From Siphonodentalium dalli (Eukaryota > Mollusca > Scaphopoda > Gadilida > Siphonodentaliidae): a stretch of DNA of 64,000 nt. The notes beneath the pieces were generated by a model. That model was not told the origin of the DNA and did not search any database. It saw only the letters and a program-made list of their open reading frames with translations. The translations under genes and the position numbers were made by a program. Within the stretch, counting starts at the first letter, position 1, and every line of letters begins with the position of its first letter. The stretch lies in NCBI GenBank assembly GCA_032622095.1, contig CP136063.1:35998106-36062105 (forward strand). Reading direction: 5' to 3'. Below, piece by piece: positions 44,001-46,239 of the stretch.

Positions 44001-46218
44001 TATCGACTGAACTCGGCTGCTAATATATGCTTCAATGTCTCCGGCACACCATCCACTGCTTACGAAGCGAGGAATATTTGTTCCGCTGAAGGTGGCCGTC
44101 TAATCAGGATACCATCCCTCGACAAATGGCAAGCTGTGGCAACTGTGTTAAGCGAAGGTAAATTGCACAAACACTCGATACAGATCAACTCCGTGTCAAC
44201 TCTATTAAATAAAGCAGGTACATTGTACAAGCACCCGCTCCAAATGCAAGTCGTGGCAATTGTATTAAACAATTGCTATAAATATACAGAATGGTTAATT
44301 AACACATTCAACCCATATGCAGTATGTTATTACACACCATGAAAATTGAAATATTACGGCATTTAATAATTAAACATATGTTCTTGCAAAATGTTTATAT
44401 TGGTCGCAATGTATTCACATATGTTCATATTGGACTTTTTTATTATGATGTAATATAAGCCTATAATGGACTAATATCCGTTATCCCGTAGTATGACTTG
44501 GGCCACGGTCAACACATTATAAAGAGCGAACATCGGGTAAGTCGATTTAGGTTCATCGATTAGGTTCATGCATTGAACCTCTTTAAAATTGTATATATAA
44601 ATTTAAATAGACGTAATTCAGATATTACAGATATCTATTTTTGAAGTTTGTTATTTCTCGAGATATATAATAATATGTGGCACAGGAACACGTGGTCAAA
44701 CGGAGGGTCGCGTACAAAATTGCGGATGAAGATGGATAACTCTAAAATCAAGTGGTAATACGGTAAAATTCCGTGATACTTGAGTGATAATACGGCCATA
44801 TTTTGTTGAACAAAATGTTGATAAATAACAAGTTTTGGGAAATTTGATACCATAGTTGACAGTGGTTAGCATTATTTTGTTGCAATAAATCGATTCTGAT
44901 AACTAAAGCGTATTTTGAAGAAATGTTGTTGTATCTTGATGTATGGGGACCGTCTGATCGGATTGAGTACCTTTAATTCTTCTACCTTCGTAGTTCCCTG
45001 ATTGTATATTTCAACATAATCTGGTGCATGCTTGTTGCTGTAATCCCACTCCGATTTTGTGTTCTTCTCATGTTTGCATCATCTGAATGTTTTATTCACC
45101 ATTGTCTATGTTGGGGCAAAATAGTGTTCAAACCAAATTGTATATTTTTATATTGCAGCATACACGTCCTTTGCAGCGTTTTTTGTGGACGGCTCGGACG
45201 AGGGTCACGATGGTACATGGACATATTCTGATGGAAGCCAGGTCACGTGGGCTAATTGGTCTCCAAATGAACCCTTTCTGTCTAACAATTATAATTGTAT
45301 GATGATGCACAAAGTTCCAGGTTACAAGGTCACCATATAATTATAGCAATCTGATTTAGTACTTTATCTCTGAAATTGTGATAAAACCTTTTTGACAATG
45401 AGGGAATTGAGCTGATATGTGGACATTTGTAAATAACAATTACATATGTGTAATTGTCGACAGACAGCGACGTGTATTGCATACTAATTGACATATATAA
45501 CAAACAAAATGTGAAACTGTTCAAAATAGTCCAGCATTTTATCGCGGAGACTAAACATTTTTAGTTAAATTTCACGATAACGAATTAATTTATCTATTAA
45601 CACATATGTTTTTCGCCTCAGCATAGCATACACACTCGGCGTTTGCACCCAGCACAAATCATTCTCATTCTCACCCTTCCTCAATAAACTGTTACAATCT
45701 TCCATCATCATATTTCCCATTCACCACATGCAGCTGTAAATAAGTTACTTATTGTGCCACTTTGTTAAACAAATTGATTGTATCAATATATACCGGAGTG
45801 GGGCTCATTAAGTTGTGTAACTTGTGCCCAATCCATTTTGTATTAAACTACAAATAAAATATGTTTAAAGAAAGACAGACCTTAGGCCGTTCTTAGAATC
45901 ACCAACTATTACTGCAATACGAATTACTACTTCATCTGTGAAATTATGGTATACATTTCCAGTCAACAACTATTATTGTAATATGAATCACAACCTGATA
46001 TGTGAAATTGTGATATATAGCCTATTGGGTAATCAGGAAATTCAACTTATATTTGGTCAGTTTTAACAATCACATAATCAACAGACACATTCGCCGTATG
46101 TTATATGTGAAGTTGTCCACAGATAATGAATTCAATTGACATACTTTATCGGTTTCAGGTCACACAATGGGCATGTGGTGATCCTAACCCCTACTTCATC
46201 TGTGAAATTGTGATATAA
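6080..46218 (+). CDS. predicted secreted His/Ser-rich, TSP1-repeat, C-type lectin-like protein (10 exons, 443 aa)
   Basis: Proposed coding join: 6080-6107, 15091-15180, 18757-18927, 19582-19767, 20064-20252, 21393-21536, 24312-24434, 43987-44157, 45159-45328, 46159-46218. Exon sums give 443 codons plus TAA with no internal stop. Domains in order: signal peptide (about 1-17), His/Ser-rich segment (about 22-39), a short Cys/Trp module (exon 3), four thrombospondin type-1-like repeats (exons 4-7) and a C-type lectin-like domain of about 130 residues with six cysteines. The likely role is an extracellular adhesion or recognition protein, for example in mucus, shell matrix or innate immunity; that is inference from the domain families. 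All junctions except the last are phase 1. Intron 7 (19.5 kb) could hide further exons. The final junction is weak and sits in duplicated sequence, so a decayed C-terminus is possible. No gene symbol is assigned. Confidence 0.72.
6130..6300. repeat. 31-36-bp tandem repeat, 5 copies, just inside intron 1
   Basis: TATTCCACTCAATTATAAAC recurs with TCCAC at 6146, 6182, 6213, 6244 and 6275, a period of 31 after the first step of 36. It begins about 22 nt after the exon 1 donor. This is the first of several tandem arrays placed directly behind splice donors of this gene. Confidence 0.9.
6765..7088. repeat. ~36-38-bp tandem repeat, ~9 copies
   Basis: The degenerate unit is TCCCCTCTTATAAAGAGC followed by GTTCATGCTTCCG. 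Several units contain ATAAAGAGCG, a word also dispersed elsewhere in the window. The array abuts the left end of the segmental duplication at 7090. Confidence 0.88.
7090..7801. repeat. segmental duplication, copy B, with an ~81-bp insertion
   Basis: This is the same segment as 3995-4620. Relative to copy A it carries about 80 extra bp (about 7687-7766) between two AACGTA words, which look like a duplicated target. Copy A lacks this insert and has a single ACGTA there. The matching 97-codon ORF is at 7129-7422. Confidence 0.88.
7790..8060 (+). mobile_element. LINE 3' fragment (C-terminal zinc-knuckle region)
   Basis: The 109-codon ORF at 7718-8047 contains C-x-C-x8-H-x4-C (CSCGNGEENAIHYFFDC), then a leucine-rich segment with LLFGDPTL. 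This matches the Cys-His region and tail that follow the reverse transcriptase in CR1/Jockey-like LINEs. Only the 3' end is present. The first roughly 28 codons lie in the segmental duplication and are not LINE. Confidence 0.75.
8061..8469. other. intron 1, no assigned feature
   Basis: I see no coding or repeat structure that I can name in this stretch of intron 1. Confidence 0.4.
8470..8990. repeat. dispersed repeat, GTTGGAAATTTC type, copy 1
   Basis: The words AAAATAGGAAAATA, GTTGGAAATTTC, and ACCTGACA/ACTTTCCAAC are shared with 36830-37110, and a trace lies at 49935-49985. A short internal triplication of ATGGCTATATGTTGAA lies at 8893-8940. The 89-codon ORF at 8536 is not credible. Confidence 0.6.
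9000..9399 (+). other. unassigned ORF-bearing stretch
   Basis: Overlapping open frames on both strands (111 codons on minus at 9055-9390; 79 and 70 codons on plus) share a GC-richer patch. On plus, KKRLKTYLSKESFTQYCW is suggestive of protein-coding ancestry, but I cannot place it in a family. It may be a transposon relic. Confidence 0.25.
9400..9705. repeat. ~45-60-bp degenerate tandem repeat
   Basis: Blocks of the form GACCCCGGTG, CTCAACC, then AGTAAGGTGCATGG and TTATGGAGGGGAC recur five to six times. Spacing is irregular and identity modest. Confidence 0.7.
9985..10052. repeat. 28-bp tandem repeat, ~2.3 copies
   Basis: GTAGTAAAGTTCCTCAAAGT recurs at a 28-bp spacing. Confidence 0.85.
10053..11360. 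other. intron 1, no assigned feature
   Basis: ORFs at 10631-10834 (minus) and 11064-11358 (plus) show no motif. This is the unremarkable 5' flank of the truncated LINE that starts near 11365. Confidence 0.4.
11813..12763 (+). pseudogene. LINE reverse transcriptase, central fragment
   Basis: 316 codons remain open. RT motif A is FIDFNKAFD (11-19), motif B is GVKQG (69-73) and motif C is YADD (122-125), so the catalytic aspartates are kept. The thumb region follows (FTYLGIDL, then LVQPILLYGC). The ATG at 11813 is only the first in-frame ATG after a frameshift, not a true start. The reading continues into another frame near 12700. Confidence 0.88.
12693..13373 (+). pseudogene. LINE C-terminal domain fragment with CCHC
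   Basis: 226 codons. Cysteines 150 and 153, His 162 and Cys 167 form the C-x2-C-x8-H-x4-C motif typical of this LINE group after the RT. It ends at a natural TAA (13371-13373), which is probably the original stop because the 3' UTR and terminal simple repeat follow. Confidence 0.85.
13641..14218. other. intron 1, poly-G tract at ~13730-13744
   Basis: A run of about 15 G and GGTGGGGG near 13730-13750 could form a quadruplex. Otherwise I see nothing assignable. Confidence 0.5.
14219..14565. repeat. 81-85-bp tandem repeat, 4 copies
   Basis: CTCATCGTG starts at 14225, 14306, 14391 and 14476. The unit carries TATATGTTCTTGTACAGTGT, TCGTTGTATCAAG and GTTACAAATGAAGTTTTTAC. Confidence 0.92.
14566..15090. 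other. end of intron 1
   Basis: This stretch holds the 3' end of intron 1, with acceptor GCATCTTTTCACAG ending at 15090. The minus-strand ORF at 14744-14959 is not supported. Confidence 0.5.
15091..15180 (+). CDS. exon 2: end of signal peptide and His/Ser-rich segment
   Basis: Ninety bp between acceptor TTTTCACAG and donor G|GTATGT, phase 1 to phase 1. With the base carried from exon 1 it encodes AMLMCSYA, a likely cleavage site after Ala, then DDRRE and HSRSHSHAHSHVHSHRH. Eight of those 17 residues are His at almost every second position, which suggests metal (Zn/Cu/Ni) binding or pH-sensitive charge; that is inference. The downstream array consists of copies of this exon's 3' end plus its donor. 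Confidence 0.75.
15181..16830. repeat. ~66-74-bp tandem array (~24 copies) built from the exon 2 3' end and splice donor
   Basis: GTATGTATT or its GTGTGTATT variant recurs at 15181, 15253, 15326, 15389, 15455, 15523, 15589 and so on to about 16740. Most steps are 66, 69 or 70 bp. Each unit ends in CGCACTC...CAGTCACAAACACAGTCA then GG(A/C)CC(G/A)G|GTATGT, which aligns with the exon 2 tail CGCACTCCCACGCGCACAGT and its donor. The His-rich ORFs across the array (up to 146 codons) are repeat read-through. Reading straight through from exon 2 meets TAA at 15234-15236. Confidence 0.95.
16831..17555. other. intron 2, no assigned feature
   Basis: A 115-codon minus-strand ORF lies at 16912-17259 with no motif or context I recognise. 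Confidence 0.35.
17556..17745. repeat. inverted repeat, GAAGTGCGACGTCTGTAAC
   Basis: GCGATGGAAGTGCGACGTCT followed by GTAAC (about 17610-17634) is inverted at GTTACAGACGTCGCACTTTC (about 17704-17723). A related outer copy, GGCACTTCCACCGCATCGGA, lies at 17559. Diverged members appear at 18085-18195 (GTATTCGATGCGCTGGAAGT). Confidence 0.75.
17746..18756. other. end of intron 2
   Basis: Apart from the diverged inverted-repeat relatives at 18085-18195, I see nothing to assign. It ends with acceptor ATTCTTTCTTCCAG at 18756. Confidence 0.5.
18757..18927 (+). CDS. exon 3: linker and first Cys/Trp (TSP1-like) module
   Basis: 171 bp, phase 1 to 1, acceptor TTCTTCCAG, donor CCAG|GTTAGA. It opens with a Val/Ser/Thr linker (VTHVKESDVSVAPTTEPDW), then WSECVGGTPCSSGFKW and a tail ending MCMQELCP. 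W-x2-C, C and two late cysteines suit a truncated or divergent thrombospondin type-1 repeat lacking the arginine ladder. The exon call rests on splice sites, an open frame and phase; the domain call is weaker. Confidence 0.7.
18928..19581. other. intron 3
   Basis: 654 bp, GT-AG, acceptor CTATTTTTCAG. The ORF at 18965-19225 is intronic and unsupported. Confidence 0.6.
19582..19767 (+). CDS. exon 4: thrombospondin type-1 repeat
   Basis: 186 bp, phase 1 to 1. It encodes DGGYSRWVDWQECPGMSC, then SSRRRFCIDPLPSGGGMPC and a tail with CPRHSEC. This has the family pattern: W-x2-W, the Arg-rich strand (RRR) whose side chains stack between the tryptophans, a P-x-SGGG turn and six cysteines. The donor is chosen at GCAGTAG|GTGAGT (19768) because it keeps phase 1 with exon 5. 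TSP1 repeats are extracellular and often bind glycosaminoglycans or carry C-mannose on W-x2-W; use here is inferred. Confidence 0.85.
19768..20063. other. intron 4
   Basis: 296 bp, GTGAGT to TTTCATTTCAG. Confidence 0.65.
20064..20252 (+). CDS. exon 5: thrombospondin type-1 repeat
   Basis: 189 bp, phase 1 to 1, acceptor CATTTCAG, donor AAT|GTGAGT. It encodes IDGGYSNWTVVRQDVVTC, then YRLCNNPVPSGGGRMC and a tail ending ENEPCPTIQ. The Y-S-x-W start, the C-x-N-P-x-PSGGG turn and cysteine spacing match exon 4, so the two are tandem duplicates. The second Trp of W-x2-W is replaced (NWTVV) and the Arg ladder is reduced. Confidence 0.83.
20253..21392. other. intron 5
   Basis: 1,140 bp, GTGAGT to CATCTACAG. 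It contains the 22-bp array at 20485-20690; the rest shows nothing assignable. Confidence 0.6.
20485..20690. repeat. ~22-bp tandem repeat, ~9 copies
   Basis: The unit is approximately AAGCTTAACATTTTGTCTGGT, with losses in individual copies. It lies within intron 5. Confidence 0.9.
21393..21536 (+). CDS. exon 6: thrombospondin type-1-like repeat
   Basis: 144 bp, phase 1 to 1, donor TTTG|GTAAGT. It encodes PEYSEWMAWNPC, then TKTRQRYCIQPPNC and IIEETEECQF. W-x2-W-x2-C and the TRQRYC ladder are clear. The repeat is about 48 residues, shorter than exons 4-5 because the SGG turn is replaced by a compact PPNC loop. It is very similar to exon 7. Confidence 0.83.
21560..22215. repeat. 73-bp tandem array, ~9 copies, just inside intron 6
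   Basis: TTAAATGGTAAGCTGAACAT-type segments recur at 21587, 21660, 21733, 21806, 21879 and 21952, a fixed 73-bp period, then degrade to about 22190. Each unit has TGGTAAGCTG, which resembles the exon 6 donor TTGGTAAGTACTG, and GTGTCCGACCTCACATGTGT. Confidence 0.95.
22476..23093 (+). other. two adjacent unassigned ORFs in intron 6
   Basis: An open frame of 141 codons (22476-22901) is followed in another frame by 63 codons (22902-23093), with higher GC than the flanks. Segments such as PRKLIQLYEEQFNSDKILI look protein-like. I recognise no family. It may be a decayed mobile-element gene. Confidence 0.25.
23193..23400. repeat. 43-bp tandem repeat, ~5 copies, TGACG-rich
   Basis: CTCATTATTG occurs at 23288, 23331 and 23374, with diverged earlier units. 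Each unit has GGTGACG followed by CACGTGATA-like sequence; one contains the palindrome GTGACGTCAC. Confidence 0.9.
23401..24311. other. end of intron 6
   Basis: Several overlapping ORFs of 60-75 codons lie at 23409-23719; none has a motif. It ends with acceptor TTTATTTTGCAG at 24311. Confidence 0.45.
24312..24434 (+). CDS. exon 7: thrombospondin type-1-like repeat
   Basis: 123 bp, phase 1 to 1, acceptor TTTTGCAG, donor GCAG|GTAAGT. It encodes PDYAEWMPWTTCNGTQTR, then QRYCIQLPCPDGDM and IEETENCA. W-x2-W-x2-C, TRQRYC and final NC are the same framework as exon 6, with a shorter first loop; the two are clearly duplicates. Confidence 0.83.
24607..25612. mobile_element. ~1-kb fold-back element in intron 7
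   Basis: The left arm reads TCACTAATATGCCTTCTATA, then ACTAACATTGCTG, TGTTTATTGTT, CAAGATGTCTTGCAAAA, TTTGGTAAAAAGT and TGTTCCGAAAAGTA to about 24950. The right arm (about 25400-25612) is its diverged inverse, ending AAAGAAGGCATATTAGTGAA. The arms are unequal, and the spacer of about 450 bp shows no transposase. It is probably a non-autonomous DNA element or an inverted duplication. Confidence 0.7.
25352..25360. repeat. short poly-G tract
   Basis: A G-run inside the spacer of the fold-back element. Confidence 0.7.
27290..28130 (-). mobile_element. Penelope-like element reverse transcriptase relic
   Basis: Read on the minus strand, about 28055-27998 encodes VTYDITSLYTNL (RT motif A), about 27870-27810 encodes FKQIIGAAQGAKPSPDIC (motif B, G-x2-x-G-x3-SP) and 27747-27712 encodes YKRFRDDGLI (motif C with DD). 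Further on are FLDLDIFKG and KPTDIF with a YxH-like segment and SFIFGE. These motifs in this order match Penelope-like RTs. The frame shifts several times and stops interrupt it, so it is dead. No GIY-YIG domain is visible in the remaining part. Confidence 0.8.
28525..28545. repeat. (TA)n microsatellite
   Basis: A TATATATATA run near 28530. Confidence 0.8.
28678..28718. repeat. short hairpin
   Basis: CCAGGGCATTGGAGAGAGT is followed by an imperfect inverse ending ATGCCCTGG. The loop is only a few nucleotides. I have no functional assignment. Confidence 0.6.
29360..29870 (-). mobile_element. LINE 3' fragment, minus strand
   Basis: The ORF at 29364-29789 (141 codons) contains CQNVQETIFHMFWDCP, the C-x8-H-x4-C part of the LINE C-terminal knuckle (first Cys of the four missing), then a tail with NIIIGIDHE and LLVLKQYIHVYR, as in LINE C-termini. 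Upstream, related sequence continues in other frames to about 29870. Only the C-terminal end survives. Confidence 0.7.
31850..31925. repeat. palindromic ATCGCGATACGTATC repeats
   Basis: GTATCGTATCTAGATACGTA and ATCGCGATACGTATCGTATC form overlapping self-complementary units. Traces lie near 30485 and 31185. Confidence 0.75.
33195..33640 (-). mobile_element. ~400-bp dispersed element, copy 1
   Basis: It is homologous along its length to the opposite strand of 60165-60530. Shared words include AGTCTGTCTATATTT, TGTGAATATTTTAACAGCAT, GTAAATATAAAGAGCGTTAT, AAACAGAAGCACAACTT and GGCTCTTGTTTACGTAC. Both copies hold two ATAAAGAGCG words about 50 bp apart. A third, partial relative begins at about 33690. 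Confidence 0.8.
33687..34120 (-). mobile_element. LINE relic: endonuclease-RT linker region
   Basis: On the minus strand, about 34115-34030 encodes EEHFKQVMTSSILRDEIEK and 33950-33690 encodes KWFDDECRAQKSETNNLD, followed by REYYAVKNDYRRLTRIKG. The WFD-x-EC-R...Y...K-x-Y-R-x-L-x-R-x-K pattern is the linker between endonuclease and RT in Jockey/CR1-like LINEs. A frame change and stop separate the two parts; the RT is absent. Confidence 0.7.
34860..35440. repeat. ~355-bp diverged tandem duplication
   Basis: GGATAAAGTT at about 35235 repeats CAGATAAAGTT at 34880. The words GTGACAT..CC..GCGTCATTT, CTTTTGTTCACCAAT, CATATATCTTCTG, and CCCCATCTAAGTCA or CCCCTCTAAGTCA occur in both copies in the same order. 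CGCTCTTTATTG occurs only in the second copy (the first has CGCTCTGTATTG). Confidence 0.75.
35450..35790. repeat. dispersed repeat, TGAAATTTGGCACGAATAAT type
   Basis: It includes GGGCCACTAAACAATATTGT, ACAAACCACGGGAAAATCCA and two CAAGATGGC/CAAGATAGTCGCCATTTT words. The text resembles repeats common in marine invertebrate genomes (recall only). There is no coding content. Confidence 0.45.
35885..35950. repeat. (CA)n microsatellite
   Basis: An ACAC-rich stretch with an uninterrupted CA run at about 35924-35946. Confidence 0.9.
36120..36620. repeat. ~85-bp tandem repeat, 5-6 copies
   Basis: AAGCATCCA occurs at 36215, 36300, 36385, 36477 and 36560. The unit contains TTTTGATATATCACACACAA, GGGGACCTTTGTAAATCCTA and GTGTGAAGGTAACTGGGGAC. 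Confidence 0.95.
36830..37110. repeat. dispersed repeat, GTTGGAAATTTC type, copy 2, with poly-C
   Basis: Shares GTTGGAAATTTC, AACTTTCCAACTG and AAAATAGGAAAATA with 8470-8990. A run of about 14 C lies at 36961-36974. Confidence 0.6.
37303..37563. mobile_element. palindromic MITE, copy B (best preserved)
   Basis: The left arm (about 37319-37408) starts CTAATTAATCGACTCCATAA and includes CCACAGCAGAATTATGGGTC. The right arm (about 37459-37547) is its inverse over about 89 bp with only about two differences. The loop holds a short direct copy of GGCTTGTTG(C/T)CATTCATCGG. The outer right flank AATTACTGTA matches the outer end of copy C. There is no ORF, so it would rely on a transposase in trans. 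Confidence 0.92.
38155..38860. repeat. ~270-bp repeat with TTTGCGAT(A)AATCGCAAACC subrepeats, 3 copies
   Basis: GGTCTGGATGAAACACC..AATCGATCTAGAATAGC recurs with changes at about 38155, 38431 and 38694. Two of the copies have GGGCTAAAATAGACC. Between them are many short units of CAAACCTTTGCGATAAATCA on one strand and AAGGTTTGCGATTGATCACA on the other. Confidence 0.85.
40915..40945. repeat. perfect 31-nt palindrome with 15-bp arms
   Basis: AAACTGGGGACCTCA is followed by one T and its exact inverse TGAGGTCCCCAGTTT. Nearby words GTCCCCA at 40870-40995 and the GGGGAC of the 36.1-36.6 kb array are related in sequence. Confidence 0.9.
41010..41095. repeat. compound (CA)n(TA)n microsatellite
   Basis: ACACACATACACACAC runs into about 22 TA units. 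Confidence 0.95.
41330..41900. repeat. diverged, inverted relatives of the 74-bp satellite
   Basis: GGTCGTAGCTCC (41408), GGTCGTATGTCC (41577), GGTCGTAACTCC (41663) and GGTCGTATCTCC (41878) are inverse relatives of GAGTTACGACC in the satellite unit. ATATCGTCGCATCAGAACTA at 41383 is the inverse of the unit core. The 134-codon minus-strand ORF at 41333-41737 runs through this and reads ELRPYS and DIRPYI at these sites. Confidence 0.7.
42045..43190. repeat. 74-bp satellite, ~14 copies, with a short-unit tail
   Basis: GAGTTACGACC starts at 42056, 42130, 42204 and 42278, and continues at a 74-bp step to about 43020. The unit core is CTTATAGTGCTGATGCGACG, then ATATGTGTTATACACATTAA and GATAGACAGTTATGGTTTAA. 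From about 43070 only the ACACATTAAGATAGACAGTT half repeats; it reappears at 43315-43390. Copies are over 90% identical by eye, so the array is young. Confidence 0.97.
43367..43687 (+). other. unassigned 106-codon ORF
   Basis: It starts in a satellite fragment and continues into a locally GC-rich stretch. I recognise no motif. It is probably not a gene. Confidence 0.2.
43987..44157 (+). CDS. exon 8: N-terminal half of C-type lectin-like domain
   Basis: 171 bp, phase 1 to 1, acceptor TTCTTGTTTTTAG, donor GCGAAG|GTAAAT. It encodes ACPTTYRLNSAANICF, then STAYEARNICSAEGGRLIR and IPSLDKWQAVATVLSE. C-P-x3-Y, C-F, the A-x2-I-C-x-x-x-GG-x-L helix and strand pattern, and a conserved length of about 57 residues identify the first half of a CTLD. 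Its 3' end and donor are duplicated downstream (44190-44280). Confidence 0.85.
44131..44285. repeat. ~60-bp triplication of the exon 8 3' boundary
   Basis: AAGCTGTGGCAACTGTGTTA + AGCGAAGGTAAATTGCACAA + ACACTCG is echoed by AACTCCGTGTCAACTCTATT + AAATAAAGCAGGTACATTGT + ACAAGCACCCG and by CAAGTCGTGGCAATTGTATT + AAACAATTGC. The second copy keeps a GGTAC donor-like site. Confidence 0.75.
44286..45158. other. intron 8
   Basis: With the triplicated boundary, intron 8 spans 44158-45158 and ends in acceptor TTTTTATATTGCAG. ATAAAGAGCG lies at about 44518. Nothing else is assignable. Confidence 0.6.
45159..45328 (+). CDS. exon 9: central part of C-type lectin-like domain
   Basis: 170 bp in the model. 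It encodes FAAFFVDGSDEGHDGTW, TYSDGSQVTWANW and SPNEPFLSNNYNCMMMHK, then VPGYK. The DG-x-W-x-x-SDGS-x-V-x-W-x-x-W motif and the first Cys of the long loop are diagnostic. The calcium/sugar triplet is EPF, not EPN or QPD, so canonical mannose/galactose binding is doubtful. The donor AAG|GTCACC at 45329 is weak but gives phase 0, as exon 10 needs. Without splicing the frame stops at 45338-45340 (KVTI then TAA), losing the last two cysteines. Confidence 0.75.
45329..46158. other. intron 9, holding lectin-exon relics
   Basis: Model intron of 830 bp, GTCACC to ATCGGTTTCAG. Its first bases (GGTCACCATATAATTATAGC... TTTATCTCTGAAATTGTGAT) are a decayed homologue of exon 10. A better kept relic at 45893-45945 has TTACTGCAATACGAATTACT then ACTTCATCTGTGAAATTATGG. 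Confidence 0.55.
46159..46218 (+). CDS. exon 10: C-terminal end of C-type lectin-like domain
   Basis: 60 bp including TAA at 46216-46218. In phase 0 it encodes VTQWACGDPNPYFICEIVI. W-x-C and YFICE are the hallmark end of a CTLD and supply the last two cysteines. The usual WND calcium motif is TQW here. Acceptor GGTTTCAG. The nearest exact AATAAA is about 615 bp downstream (46834). Several decayed homologues flank it, so it may instead be one survivor of a relic array. Confidence 0.65.
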   Translation, partial: VTQWACGDPNPYFICEIVI

Positions 46219-46239
46219 GCTGGACAATGTGGAACGTGA

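Noticed and set aside
45893-45955. Alternative terminal lectin exon (NYYCNTNYYFICEIM)
   Set aside because: The motif is intact but the only acceptor-like TTCTTAG ahead of it gives a phase incompatible with either exon 9 donor. Kept as a relic rather than an exon.
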